Assembly: GCA_028023455.1 (NCBI GenBank)
Contig: JAQFVV010006711.1
Coordinates: 124,001-188,000 of the forward strand
DNA from: Epiperipatus broadwayi
Lineage: Eukaryota; Onychophora; Udeonychophora; Euonychophora; Peripatidae
Direction of reading: 5' to 3'
Length of the DNA stretch: 64,000 nt
Below are positions 35,677 to 48,505 of the stretch, piece after piece; position 1 is the first letter of the stretch; every line of letters begins with the position of its first letter. The notes below the pieces were generated by a model, which saw nothing but the letters and a program-made list of their open reading frames with translations, was not told the DNA's origin and did not search any database. Position numbers and translations under genes: made by a program.

Positions 35677-37981
35677 TAATATTGTAATAAAACATAATTC
35701 AATAAATAACCAGACTTTACAAATAGAGTTAATTTTTGTTTTAAAATACAAGGCTTTTGTTAATAAAATTGCTAACACAAGTATTAACAAACTCAGTTAA
35801 AAAAATTTAAATGGTTTTGTGCTCGAAAGTTCATAAGAGATGCAAGCACCAGGAATGACAGAAATGGAGAAAAAGTACACGATAAGAGTTTGCCACTTTA
35901 TTATAAAGCAAACTATTAATAACATGCTGTAATGAATCAGATAAATTTAAATTTGTATATGCAGGCTACTAGTCAAATTACATTTCCATTAAAAGTATAT
36001 TTTACTTTTTTGATGGAATTTATTTTGTCTGATTATTATTTATGTCTGGTATTATGCTTATTTTGAGTGATTTGCAAAGAAGGCAAAGATGAGCTTTAAT
36101 ATTTCAAAGTTGTACTATATTTTAAATGCACAGTTATTTTCTCTTAATTGTTATAAAAGTTTCAAATATTTGATTTTAAAATTAATATATTTATATTGAG
36201 ATAGTAGTGTTGCTCACAATATATTATCTTATGTTTGCATATGTGAATTTAAATTTTCAAACCAAAAGAGAACTGACCCCTATACAGGGTTAGCTATGTA
36301 AATGTTATTATAACAATGTACAACAAAGAAGAAAATTTTAAAAAAGAAATACTATTAATATTTTTAAATTAAGTATTTAGTATTTAGAATCTAAATAAAA
36401 GGTCAGTGTAAATAAATGTATTGTTTGGATTCTGATAAATTCAGTACTAAACTATTAGTTATTATAAAAGAAAAATGCTATTTTGTAGAAAAAAACCAAC
36501 TGTTGTTTCATTTAAATACCTGTAGTTAAAGTTTAATTTTAGAAGTTTGTTTCAGAAAAGTCATTGTTTACTACAAGGGTTATGAAAGTAAATTAGATAG
36601 TAAAATGTAAATAATTTAGAATACCACTTCTCTACCAAGCTAAACTTAATTACCAATTGTTTTTATTTTGTACTTTTGGATTAATATAACTTACTCTTAA
36701 TTATCTTATTTTTTATGAATGATAATCATCTGTTTAGTTAGTAATAAATACTAAGCACATTTGGGTTGAGCATTTGCAATGTAAAAACAGTTTTGTTACT
36801 AGATTTTCTACAATAATTGAATTCATTGCAGCCCAAATAAAGACTGTCACAATATCTTTGGTGACTAATCAATCTGATGTGTGCTTTTAAAAATACAGTA
36901 CTGCCTTTCTGAAGTTTGAGTGATACAGCCACTCTATGCAGGACAAGAAGTTATCCAAGGGTATCCAATAATGAAATGATCACAAGATTATCTATTTGAT
37001 GCAATTCAATTTATATATACACAAATGAGAAAAAAGCTTATCTCTTCCAATGAACTTTCAAGGGATAAAACTACTTATTGCATATATATATAAAGTTATA
37101 TATAAGAATAGGAAATCTATTTCCACTAAACTAGCAAAAAAAAAAAGTATATAATTATTCATTCAAAGAAATATACAAATAAAGAAAACCCACCGTAGCC
37201 AGTGAAGAAGCTCTGAATATGTGATATAACATTGGCTCTAAATGAGATACATTAAACTAGTGTTAATGCAACGGCATGGAAATTATATAGAGGATATTGA
37301 TGAAGAAAGCATTTTGTTTAAATTCCTGTGAGAGGAAAGTCAGATAGTGAGCCTGGAAGGTAGATGCACTTTGCTACAATTGCTTCAAAAAAATATTTAA
37401 CTTTTTTTTTTTTTAATGAAGAAGTAGGTATATGTCAACTTCTATACTATTATTCGAGAACTTAAATCAGGAAAATGTGTTGATATCATTGACATGTTAT
37501 TCAATTCAATTCAATATTTATGAGTTCATGAATTGGAAATATTATCTTCTTAGAAAATGCCAGTGTTGTCTGGAAAATGTTTGCATTATATGATGAACAT
37601 TGTTGCCAAAATATTCCAAATAATTTGCAACTATGAGGTATTAAGGCAAATTAATGATTGTGCTTCAGTCAATCATGATACTTCACTATTGTGCTTTTTA
37701 TTTGGGAGAAGGTAATCTGATTGGTGAGTTTCTTTTTGTGATTGTCATAAAATCTCCAGTAATTGGGGAAAATGTCCAAATCTTATAATTATGATACTAC
37801 CACTTTTATTGTCCACTATTCATATTAAAAAAATAATGATTTTTGAAGTAGTGGCATGATCATAAATTGATAAACTCACAGTGGATTATTTTGATAAGTA
37901 ATGAAGTATTTATGATAATATGTTGGACTATTTCCATCATCTGTCATTAAATGTTGAATGTCTAGAAAATTTTAAACTTTA
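35677..37981. other. AT-rich intron-like DNA, nothing recognised
   Basis: A mildly more complex stretch at about 37180-37380 has balanced composition but no frame I can defend. No element ends seen. Confidence 0.5.
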
Positions 37982-38145
37982 TTTAAACTTTTCAAATACA
38001 AACAACTTGTTAATAATAACATACAAATAAACAACAGAGGTTAGTAATTACATTTTTCTACTTTAGCCAGTTTTAGACATAATTTTTCATAATGTCTATT
38101 TGTGTGTTATTACTAACAACTTGTTTGGTATTTGAAAAGTTTAAA
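37982..38145. repeat. 164-bp inverted-repeat element (MITE-like)
   Basis: Arms of about 48 bp (37982-38029 and 38097-38145) are inverted copies with only a few mismatches: TTTAAACTTTTCAAATAC on the left against GTATTTGAAAAGTTTAAA on the right. The loop is about 67 bp. No flanking duplication is obvious, and the family is unknown. Confidence 0.65.
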
Positions 38146-41100
38146 TTTTTTTATACATTAATGATAGATGATAGAATAGTCTAACATATCATATGTAATA
38201 TATCATCTTCACAAATCTTCAGGCAAATATAATGGTTTATTTGTTTTATTTTTTTCTCTTGTTTCAATTACTTGTAGTGAATGTCAGTTATTCTAGAGCT
38301 AACTACAATTGATTTGCAAAGATTGTTTTCCCATTTGTAGAAAATGTAGTTATCACTTTTGAAATAATATTAAGTAATTAAGCAATGTTTCAGCACAATA
38401 TGTCTCAAAATTTGACCCATTTTGACAAGTTTGACATTTTATTTCTGAGCTTTATGAGATATTATATCAAATTCATGCCAAATGCTTCTTATTCCTTAAA
38501 ATTCTCTACAAAAAAAAAAAGTGTTTTCATTTTTGTTACATATGTGGTAATATGACAAGTTTTTATTATTTTATCCAATTCCTGTAGTTTGATATAATAA
38601 ACAAAAGTTAATACTATCTTTACTATCATCTAAGATGTAAATAGATATATATTGCTGAATATTAAATATCATAATTCATTTTCATTATTATCATTTGAAG
38701 GCAAGTTTTAGTTAATATTATATTTTATGCTGATTATTATTATTATTTTTACCAGTTAGGGAGGAAAAGGTGTTATTTGATAAAAACAGAAAGTATCAGC
38801 TTATAATTCGGCTTGTAATTTATAACTAAAAATATTTTTTTATATATATAGAATATTAAATGAACATTATTAACATTAAAAATTGAGAAAAAATTACCAA
38901 ACCAGCCTTTATGTATGTGTGTGTGTATATATTTTTTTACAAATTTCTATAATTATTTGATAATAAATATTCAAGTCTTTTAGATCAAATAAACAATAGA
39001 ATGAATTCTATTACCAAATTGTAAGATTTGTTCAACAAATGCATTTATATACAATGATCATTAGAATGGCAGACATCTTTGCAAAGTAAGGTATAGTTAG
39101 CAATTTAGTATGTTTATCTTTTTCTATTTAGTGGCAGAAATATTTTGCGTATATATTTTAAAAGTATTCTCTTAATTACATATACTGTAATAATTTTAGT
39201 CTTGAGCTGTAATAATTAAAATTTGAAAGCTAATTAATATTGATATAAAAAATTTTTGAAATGAGTTTGTAGTAAAAATGACAGAAATCTAAGAGCTAAG
39301 TTGACTGAAATAGGCAATGTTTCAACAAGTACTATTGGTTGATATAGCAATTATGCATAAGTCTTTAAAGCATTTCAGCTATGACCAAAGCATCAGATAT
39401 CTTTATTATGTTTACAATCTTACTGTTGTTTAGTTTTCTTAAGTAATTTATTCATCTTTAAAAATAGTCAAAAATTGATCAGTGTTGAAGTGAGAGAACT
39501 TTTTTTTTTCTAAAAATAGAAAGTAGTTATATAATTAATGATTTAAATTCTAAATGCAATAATTAATGATTTGCAAAATTTTAAAAAATAAAGATGAATT
39601 ATAAAGTGCACAAATAGCAAAAGAGATTTCCAGATTAAGTCATTTACATTATGATATCTTGGAACATATGGAAACTATTTGCTAATACGAATTAATCAAA
39701 ATTAAATTGTAGATGATAGGATGAATAAGAAAATCATGTGTGAAAAGGTCAAACAATTATTTTAGAAATTTTTTGCTAAGACTTTTAATATAAATGCTGT
39801 TTTTGTGAGTTTGTCATCAGCAAATATGCTTTATTAGACTCAGGAAAACAAGTGGATTGCATAATGTCATAAAACATAATGAAACTGCTAGAACAGTTAG
39901 AATTTTGTGGAAAAATAATTTCATTGTAAGAAAATTGAAGTTTGAAATAAACATTCTATGAATTTTTGTTAGACTATATAAATTTGTGTAGTTCTATTTT
40001 ATGCTTTTAAAAGTTGAATTTTAGTTTTAATTGAATGTAATTACATTATGCACAGCAATTAATTTTATATGTATATTTTTGATTTTATATATATTTTGCT
40101 TAAATGTTTGTTTTGGATGATAACTTTGATTTAGGTTTGAGGTCTGGAACCAATTAGCTCTAAATACATGTATTTTAGTGTAAGTTATAATGGATAATAT
40201 AATGAATAATATTCTGGAATCAATTATTTCATTGTAATATACTTCACCAAATATATATGAATTCTGAATAGTTAATATCTTGGATAATGGAGAGGTTTTT
40301 TTTTTGTTATTAAAAGTTTAATAATTTTAAAATGAGGTCTTACAAATGATTTAAAATATATTGATGATTTTTTTTTTTTTTTTTAGCAGAAATAATCATT
40401 TTTTTGATAATAATTGTTTTATCAAAACAATCTCCATGCATAGTCAAAATAAGGAAGAAATACTAAATGTAAAACATTCTAAGCCTGATTCACATTTACT
40501 TAGCCATGTTTTCACACATGCTGAAAAAAAAATGTTTTAGTTTAAATTTTTATTTTTCAGTCATTTAAAATTGTTAATTTGTATGGAGAAAATTCAATGT
40601 TATTCATCTTTTAGCATATATCTTTGACACTATTTACATCAATACCATTCATAAAGACCAAGTGATGTAATTATCTCTTATACATCATCAGTTGTATCCC
40701 TTATTTTTTTTGGTTTTAAAAAACAATACTTTATTTGTAATTTTTTTATTTATTTGTTTTTATATTTCTTATATATATTTTTTCCTAAATAAAATATATA
40801 TTTTGTTATTTTAATTTTTTTAGTCATTTGGAGTAATAAATTTGTTCTTGAAGAAATGCTTTCTATTTAAAAAAAGTTTGGATTATATAATATAAAATTG
40901 ATTTGGAATTATTTATATTAACATATTTAGATGCTTACTGATGATATATTGAACTATTTGTAGAGTTAATTAAATAAGTTATTAATTATCACATCGTCAG
41001 TTATCTGTGATTTATAAAATTACTGGGTAGAATGATCTGTTGCTATATTGAATTTTTCTCGTATGCTGGAACCAAGTGTTAATTGTTTATGCTTGTTATA

Positions 41101-42619
41101 AATATGTGTTTAATATAAAATAATAAATTGTTATATTATTACTAAGTAGTATTTAAGTGTTAGTAAGAGTTGTTGCTGAATTAATACTGCTTGGATTGAC
41201 TCTCATTTAAGTGAAGTGAAAAACTCAGTTTGGAGAGTTGAATGTAACTAATATGCACATCAAAATTTCCAAACCAGTTTATGATAACAATTCTCAAGAT
41301 TCTCAGAAACATTGCCTTGGTTTTTCATGTCTGATTTTATTATATAATCTTAAAACATGTCAATTATAGTGAATGAAAAATTGATTTAAATTTATTTTAA
41401 CTCGTTATTTTCAAGTTTAGGTATATTTTATGAATTTTTTTTTTTTTTTTGTTAGTCTTCTGCCAAGAAAGGCAAGTTCTGTACATCAACCTCTCCAAAT
41501 CTTTTTAACCATTGATTGAAAAACATTACTTTTGATAACCCTTCAATGTTTATACAACTATTAATCAAAATCAATATTGGACTGTCAAAAAATATTAGGA
41601 ATAAAATATAATGAACCAGGATAATACCTGAAAGTGATGCATACAAGAATACACAGAAGTTGCAATAAATTAAAGCTGTAAGCACTCATAAGTTTTTAGT
41701 GAAGCATTATTTTTGACAAGTGATTTTCAAATCTTCACATAAACCGTATAAAAATTATGTATTAGATATATGATTTACTAACAATCGATATGATAAACTA
41801 TAGTTCAAAGAATAAGGAATTTGGGGGAAAATGAAATTATTTATAAGAAATTAATTCTGGAATGACAAAAATCAGATATGCAGAGTCGATAGATCAAGTT
41901 AACCCTAAGTCAATTGTTTATAAAAAACTTAGACAGAAACATCATATGATTTGTTAACTAAACACAAAAATATACATGCCTTGTCATTTAATTTTATCTA
42001 GTAACTAGATATAACATAATTTTACAAACTGTAATTCATATATATATATATATTTGTTTTTCTGTTATCTTTTATTCTAACAATGTATATTAGCTATCAC
42101 ATTTGTTTGTTTTTTTATTTCATTTATTTTATTCTTTACAATATTTTAAATGGTTTAAGTACAGTTGAATAGCTGTGTGTAATGTTTCAAAACTTATTAT
42201 TTGAAATAAATGTAAATAAAAAATAGAAAAACTTGAAATTCATGTTTTACATGGAGTAACCATTTTTAAAGCTCATGTAATCATTCAGTCACATTATCAC
42301 ATTGGCAGCAAAAGCATTGGGTTTATTATTGTCTCAGATGCAAATGAAGAAATTAAAATTTAATTTAAAATAGCCCAATAGCACAAAATTAATGATTACA
42401 GCAATTTTTCCAAGTCTAAAAGAAGCCAATGAAGTGCCTCCTTTAGTTTTTTTGGGGAAAAAAAAACTTAGTAGAACACAGAAATTGACTGAATATTCAA
42501 TAAGAATAAGTTATCATTTTACAAAATAGTAAAAAAAAAAGGAAATGCTAGTATTATTTCTGAAACTGTTAAAATTACACCCATAGATTAAAGTATTTAA
42601 TGAAATCTTAAAAAGCATT
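38146..42619. other. Long AT-rich stretch without recognised features
   Basis: About 4.5 kb of intron-like DNA with T-homopolymers (40370-40384, 41438-41450) and TA microsatellites (42040-42052). A minus-strand frame at 41452-41685 is rich in Leu/Ile and looks compositional. Confidence 0.5.
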
Positions 42620-42699
42620 AAATTTCTAGGTAGACGATATGAACAGAAAGAATGTTCTGGCAAACAATAATATTATGTTATTAAGAAATAGTGAATCTA

Positions 42700-43375
42700 T
42701 AGGAAGATTTTGGCTGAAAGAATTCTCCAGAGCAATATTATTAAAAAAATCACATCAGTAAAAAGTGTTGAATCAAAAAGCATTGATTAATTAACGTTAT
42801 GTAATCCTTACAGTTTCGCATTTCATCATCATCAATTTTTATCACAAAAAGATTAGGTTATTTTTTTCTCTTAATGAGAGTGATCAAGTGAACCCATTCA
42901 TATATATTCTCTTAGACTCCAATGTAGTACAATACATACAGAAAGAATCCACTAATAAAGTATTGCTATTAAAAAAAAAGATGTTGCATCACATTGAATT
43001 ATAGAAAGACTTTAAACAAAAAAGCTTTGGCCAAATAATAACAGCAAAAAAAGAACATATTGTGTCATCAAGAACCATTGGTTTGAACTTAAAAATATCA
43101 TACTGATCATTGTACCTTCTATATTTCATTATCATCAATTTTTATCATAAGAATGAAGAACAATAAATAAGATATTGTATCAGCAAAAAGCATTGAATTA
43201 TACAAAATCTTTATCTAAAAAGAATGTTTTGGCATATAGTAACATCAAAACAATAGCTTATTGTAACTTCAAGAATCATTGGTATAAGCTTAAAAATGTC
43301 ATGTAATAATTGTATCTTCGGTATTTCATTATCTTCAATTTTTGTCATAAGAAAAAATAATGAACAGTTTTAAGT
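42700..43375. repeat. Diverged ~198-bp tandem repeat
   Basis: The segments at about 42978-43170 and 43175-43370 align end to end. Shared blocks are TTGAATTATA, AAGAACCATTGG or AAGAATCATTGG, AACTTAAAAATATCAT or AGCTTAAAAATGTCAT, and CATTATC(A/T)TCAATTTTT(A/G)TCATAAG, repeating 198 nt apart. A partial older unit lies at about 42750-42855. The array lies next to the miniature Penelope-like element at 43406. No coding potential. Confidence 0.6.
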
Positions 43376-43392
43376 GAACACATATATAGTTA

Positions 43393-43405
43393 TATATTCA
43401 ATTAG
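43393..43405 (+). repeat. Left target-site duplication of mini-PLE
   Basis: TATATTCAATTAG is identical to 43675-43687. Confidence 0.75.
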
Positions 43406-43674
43406 TAAAGTATTAAAGATTTTAAGACTTCTCATTCGATAATTTAATATACAAAATTAACAAAGCGTATGCCACACTTGAATGAGAAGCTATAAAGATA
43501 CACAGAAATTATTACACGCTAAGCGCTTTCGAGGTCTTTTGCCTCATATGAGGCAAAAGACCTCGAAAGCGCTTAGCGATGAGGCAAAAGACCTCGAAAG
43601 CGCTTAGCGTGTAATAATTTCTGTGTATCTTTATAGCTTCTCATTCAAGTGTGGCATACGTTTTGTTAATTTTG
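43406..43674. mobile_element. Miniature Penelope-like element: two head-to-head terminal repeats
   Basis: A 269-bp insertion bounded by a perfect 13-bp direct repeat. After a 40-bp one-sided extension (43406-43445), a left arm of about 102 bp (43446-43547) is followed without spacer by its near-perfect reverse complement, in which a 31-bp block is duplicated in tandem (43548-43578 and 43579-43609). The block contains ATGAGG-N7-CCTCGAAA, the same stem-loop plus GAAA core found near the termini of the Penelope-like element at 58588-60636. The extension repeats part of the arm (GAATGAGAAG). Paired inverted terminal repeats, variable target duplications and a ~35-40 bp extension are known Penelope traits. 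It has no coding capacity, so it depends on another element. Confidence 0.65.
43548..43609 (+). repeat. 31-bp tandem duplication carrying a hammerhead-like core
   Basis: Two identical 31-nt units. Each holds GAGG and CCTC able to form a 4-bp stem around a 7-nt loop, followed by GAAA and by GCGC-TTA-GCG, a second small hairpin. The arrangement resembles the AUGA - stem II - GAAA - stem III order of hammerhead ribozymes. The canonical CUGAUGA is not intact, because the two bases before GAUGA are GC rather than CU. Confidence 0.6.
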
Positions 43675-43687
43675 TATATTCAATTAG
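43675..43687 (+). repeat. Right target-site duplication of mini-PLE
   Basis: TATATTCAATTAG, an exact repeat of 43393-43405. Confidence 0.75.
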
Positions 43688-46600
43688 ATTGAGTGCATTG
43701 CAATATATATTGTAACCTCTTCACCTTTATCACTTTATGCACAAATAAATGCCCAGGCGCCAATTCTATACAAGATAGAATAAATTTATAATCTAGATTG
43801 CATCTATACTTATTGATAAGACTCTTATTGTATTATTAGTTTACATCTTAGCTCAGTTGGGAGTTATAGGGTATCGTGGTCATCTAGAATGCAAATGGGG
43901 ATGAGAGAAGTATTTATAAGCAACAATTATGTAGGGTTTATTTAATTATATTATAAGCATTTACTAAGTTATCAAAAGGAAGCAATTCGTGGATTAACTT
44001 AAATCAAGATATGTTTAATTCTTTCACCATCCAAGTACATGCCAAACCAATCACATCACTCATCTAATATGTTTGGGGATCACTGCAACAATAATCAATC
44101 TGCTGGCATTTAATTTAGATTGAACAGCTATATCACTGTTTATTACATGATGAACTAATCTCAGAGCTCTGCTATATGAACAATAAGTTAGTCATAATAT
44201 AATATGATTATTAAGTAATGAGGACTATTGTGAAACCGACATCTATTACAATAAAATAAAGGATAGACAATGATAAGGATCGGGTACATTTTATCCCACA
44301 TCACTATCTATTCTAGACAAGGTAAAATCTGCATATTGGCATTACAATGCTTGGTTCTATTAGTTCTGTATTGTTTAAATAAATGGCATATATTATTAAA
44401 CCGACCAGTGATACAATTTTAGATAAGATATAATCTATTCTTGGCATTTACAATGTTTAGATCAATTAACTCAGTGTTATCGAGATAGATTGCATATATT
44501 ATCAAATTGATAAATATTATAATTATATTATGTTGAGCATATGTGTGTGTGGAAATGGTCAATCGAATGTACATGATAAAATAATTCAGAGGGAATCTTA
44601 CCTCAACAGAACATTTATTATAAGACACATTTTTTTACGACACATTGATGATGATTTAACAATAATTTACATTGGTTACAAACGTAACTAAATAACACTT
44701 GGATAAAATAAAATAACATTTAAATTACACAAAATAACACCTAATATTTAGAGGTTCTTCCTCTTATATGCTGTTTCAATAACATTTACAATTTTATCAG
44801 TTAAATTATTAGCAACAAAAAAAATATAATTCTGTATTCATATACTAATATTCATATCATATATTCTCACTCTGTGCTCTTAATAAACTAAGAAAACAAT
44901 GTCAAACAATCAATTAATGTCATTTAGATTATTTCCGTATGGCTACAAATCTATATCTGTTATATGAAATTAAGTAATAACTTTATTAACTAACCTTTAA
45001 ATAAAATAAAGTTTGTACTACAATATTACATTCATACCTGGAGGATGAATTACCAACAATAATAATGAATGAAATAATGATAATATGTGATATGATCTGA
45101 CAAATTACTCAGAATTTACAATTCCAGTGATGGCCTATTTTTATATCTCAAGGTTTATCATATCTCCGAATGTGTGCGCATTTATGAATTCACAATCACG
45201 ACACATTTTATTGATTATATTTCTATCGGTTGACTTGCAGAATAAATAAACTTCACAATATGGATGGCACAATGAGCTAATCACTAAATCATAAATCCAA
45301 CTTAAAGTATGTTACAGAAATCACTAAAATATTTATCTGAAATAACTAATATATATTGCATGACAATAAATACGTGGGATGGAAAGGGAGAGCAAAGTAA
45401 CATCAAATAAATATTTATATGTGTGCGCATGGAGATTAACAATAACTCCAAACATCGATTTAATTCATCAATATAGTGACTATCAACTCTTCTAACACAA
45501 ATGGTGCAGAACTTAGCCGACTTATCCTGAATAAATGGGGCATCTATCACTTCCCTTTAAGAAACATAATTATCACATCGCATACTACTGAATAAAGAAA
45601 TACTACCATCCACGGCTCAATAGATAAACAAATAAAATGAACGTTACCCAATCCGAATATCATGATCATCATCTCAATCACCTCTCCATTCAAAGGTCAT
45701 CTAACACATTTCATATAGAACAGATCCATAACAGACAAGCTTAAATTTTTACAATCTTTAATCATAGTACCAGCTGCAACCGATAAGAAACAAATAAGCA
45801 TGAATTTAACTCATACAATATATTCTGATAGCGAACACACACACGAATATATGATCTTGTATGAAATATTCTTTTTAAATCACATCAGCAAATATTAGCA
45901 TTAACTAGATTATGAATGAGTCTAACATCTTTGAAAAATTATGAGTATCGAAATTCAAATTAGTGTAAATACTATGAAATAAGCTTAACGATTCAGCAAT
46001 ACTGGCCTAAATGTTTTCATGTATCTGTTTACTATTACTAATTAATGAATAATGATAAAGCATCTAATTTTGCACTAATAATACGAGCACGGGAATATAT
46101 AAAATTTACATAATACAGTAAAAGAAATATTACCCATTTGGTATAATTTATACCAAAATCTCTGAGAAGTTCTAGAGGAGATTTGCATATAAGTACATAA
46201 TAATAATAATAATAATAAACCAGATTAAGGTCAAATTAAACATAAAAGAAAATAAATAAATACATCTATGGATCTATCATATATCAAACCTTCTGCCATT
46301 AAAGTAAAAGTTCCTTTTTTTTAATTTTATTTTTGGCTCATACTTGAAACTTTAAGTAAATGAAAACACACGCATAGCTCATGATGATAAGACAAATAAC
46401 AAACATTAAAACCTACAAATATTATTCCTGCAGGTTAAACATGAATTTGGCAAAAACAACAATAACCTATAATGTTATTAGGATTTCCTAATGGACATTA
46501 TAAGCAACTTTTGCAAGTATTTGGATTCATTTACTTTTTTTTTATAAACTCTATTTTGTCTAAATTTTCAACATTTAGTACATTTTTAATAGTGAACAAG

Positions 46601-48415
46601 ATCAAGTTTACTTCATCCACGTTTATATCCTGGTAAATAATTATCAAGTATTATTATCACACATTCTTTCACTTCTATATGGGTGTGAATGGTTAGGTAA
46701 TTTAATGTACATAATTATTATGATAATGTAGAGTACTAGCATGAATAATTTTACTGTCTCAGCCTTTTTTCTTATACAATAAAATAGGAAATTGATTAAA
46801 TAAAGAGTCATTCAAATATCCCATTATATAGTCCAGCATAAAATTTCCAATTCTTCTTATTATTAATACTTTACACAATTCCAATGTTATACTATTTATT
46901 AAAAATACGTTATAATAAAATTGCATTAGTGATTTTTCTAAATAATATCTATGCATTATGAATAAAATAAGTTCTAATTGTTAACCGATAAAAAGTTAGA
47001 AAATTGGTGTACCTCTGAACGTTTAGCCTTCCATATTAAAGAATATTATCTGGTGTCTTTCAGAATTATACATTGGCATTTATTCTTGAGTAGTATAGAA
47101 GTTTCCTTATTAAAGAGATAGTGAGAAATCCAATGAAACTTAAATTCACTTGTTTTATTATATTTCCTTTTAGAAAATTTTTTCACCATCTCTAAAATTG
47201 TTTTCTGAAGCCTTCTGTAAAACTTTTTTCTGAACTCTTCTGTAAAACTTAACCACACCTCTTTTTTTTTAGTTTTATAATGAGCTTACAATATGCAAGA
47301 ATTTATTGCTTGTGAAAATGTTAAGGATAGAGTTTTGAAATAAATAAAAAAATTAAGTTACAAACACTGATTAATAATAAATAAAATAACCTTTATATTT
47401 TTCTTAATGCAAGATTTTATACAATAAAAAAAAATCATACTAACTGATGGTGTGTGTGTGCATCTGTTTTTCCATTAATCCAGAAGTCTATTAATGACTG
47501 AGTTGATGACTAGAAATATGAATGAGGTGTGAAGTGTGAGATGATATGAATGGACATGCACCCACATATACAAGTTAGATCTTGGAATGGCAATAAATAG
47601 TAGATTAGAAACTTAATGAATAAACATTTATTATGGCCTTATAGACAAACAATACTCATTCCCCACTATTAGATATACATCAAGGAAAAGGAATTTTAAT
47701 GATTGCTACACCATAACTAAGATCCTGATAACTTTTCAACCAAATTTAAAACATTAAGTTATACTACAAGTCATTTTTTTCTTATTATATACCCCTGATC
47801 ACTGTTGGCACAATGTGAACTTCCCACATTTCTTCATGGTGCCAATCTGGAAGGTCACAATATATATGCTTAAATGTCAGTTTATTAATCCACTGATTTT
47901 TCATAACTGCATTGTTTTTTTGTTAATCAGTTTGAAATGTGTAACTTTTAAATTAAATTGCATCATAATTATCTATATATATGTTAAAAATGAATGTAGT
48001 ATATATATATCTTTATCAATATAATATAACTTGATATTATTCCTAATTTTCTATATCTTTGCAAAAGTAGCAAACTAAATGGTAACAATATGGGCCTGTT
48101 CTGCATAATAAAAAAATAGTTAAAGAAGCAAATATTAGTTAACACTGATTTTAATAAAACTCAATTTTAAATTTGTTTTGACAGCCCTATTCTTTTATAA
48201 TTTTTGATGTTTTAATTTTAGAAGATTTTTTTTTGCTTTCTGAATCTGCTGAATGGTTTTAATGCCATCTGTAACATAATTTACCTGCACAAAACTATTT
48301 TTATATATTTTTATATTTTTTGAAAAAAAAAAATCTTTTTTTAGCATTTGACTCAAAATAAGTGCAGCACTCCCCAAACAAAATTTTATTTCTAAAAATA
48401 TTCACTTTTTCTCAG
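43688..48415. other. Long intron-like region without recognised genes
   Basis: About 4.7 kb, slightly less AT-biased at 43800-46000 (scattered CpGs, few homopolymers), which looks like old single-copy DNA. An (AAT)n microsatellite lies near 46198-46218. Small minus-strand frames at 45302, 46759 and 47046 have no recognisable domain. Confidence 0.45.
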
Positions 48416-48505
48416 GAGCAGTCATGTCTCAGGCCTTTCTTTATTTGGCTAGCAGAGTGTTTGAGGTTGCCTGTGATTTTTTCCATTTAGTGACCAAATT
48501 AACAA
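48416..48505 (+). CDS. Candidate internal exon, possibly second Spire coding exon
   Basis: A 90-nt segment preceded by a strong acceptor (TTCACTTTTTCTCAG) and followed by a consensus donor GTAAGT (48506). Its only stop-free frame starts in phase 1, exactly compatible with the phase-1 donor at 19004/19005, and ends in phase 1. Joined to the Spire exon it would add an Arg and then AVMSQAFLYLASRVFEVACD and FFHLVTKLT. The LxxxVFE-ACDF pattern loosely resembles the LGxxVYxALDxGL helix of KIND domains if one residue is inserted, but the match is weak and the expected acidic stretch after it is absent. It may instead be an exon of another gene or chance. Confidence 0.3.

Noticed and set aside
43440-43690. 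CRISPR-like or bacterial repeat array
   Set aside because: Only two tandem units within an inverted-repeat mobile element; the context is eukaryotic.
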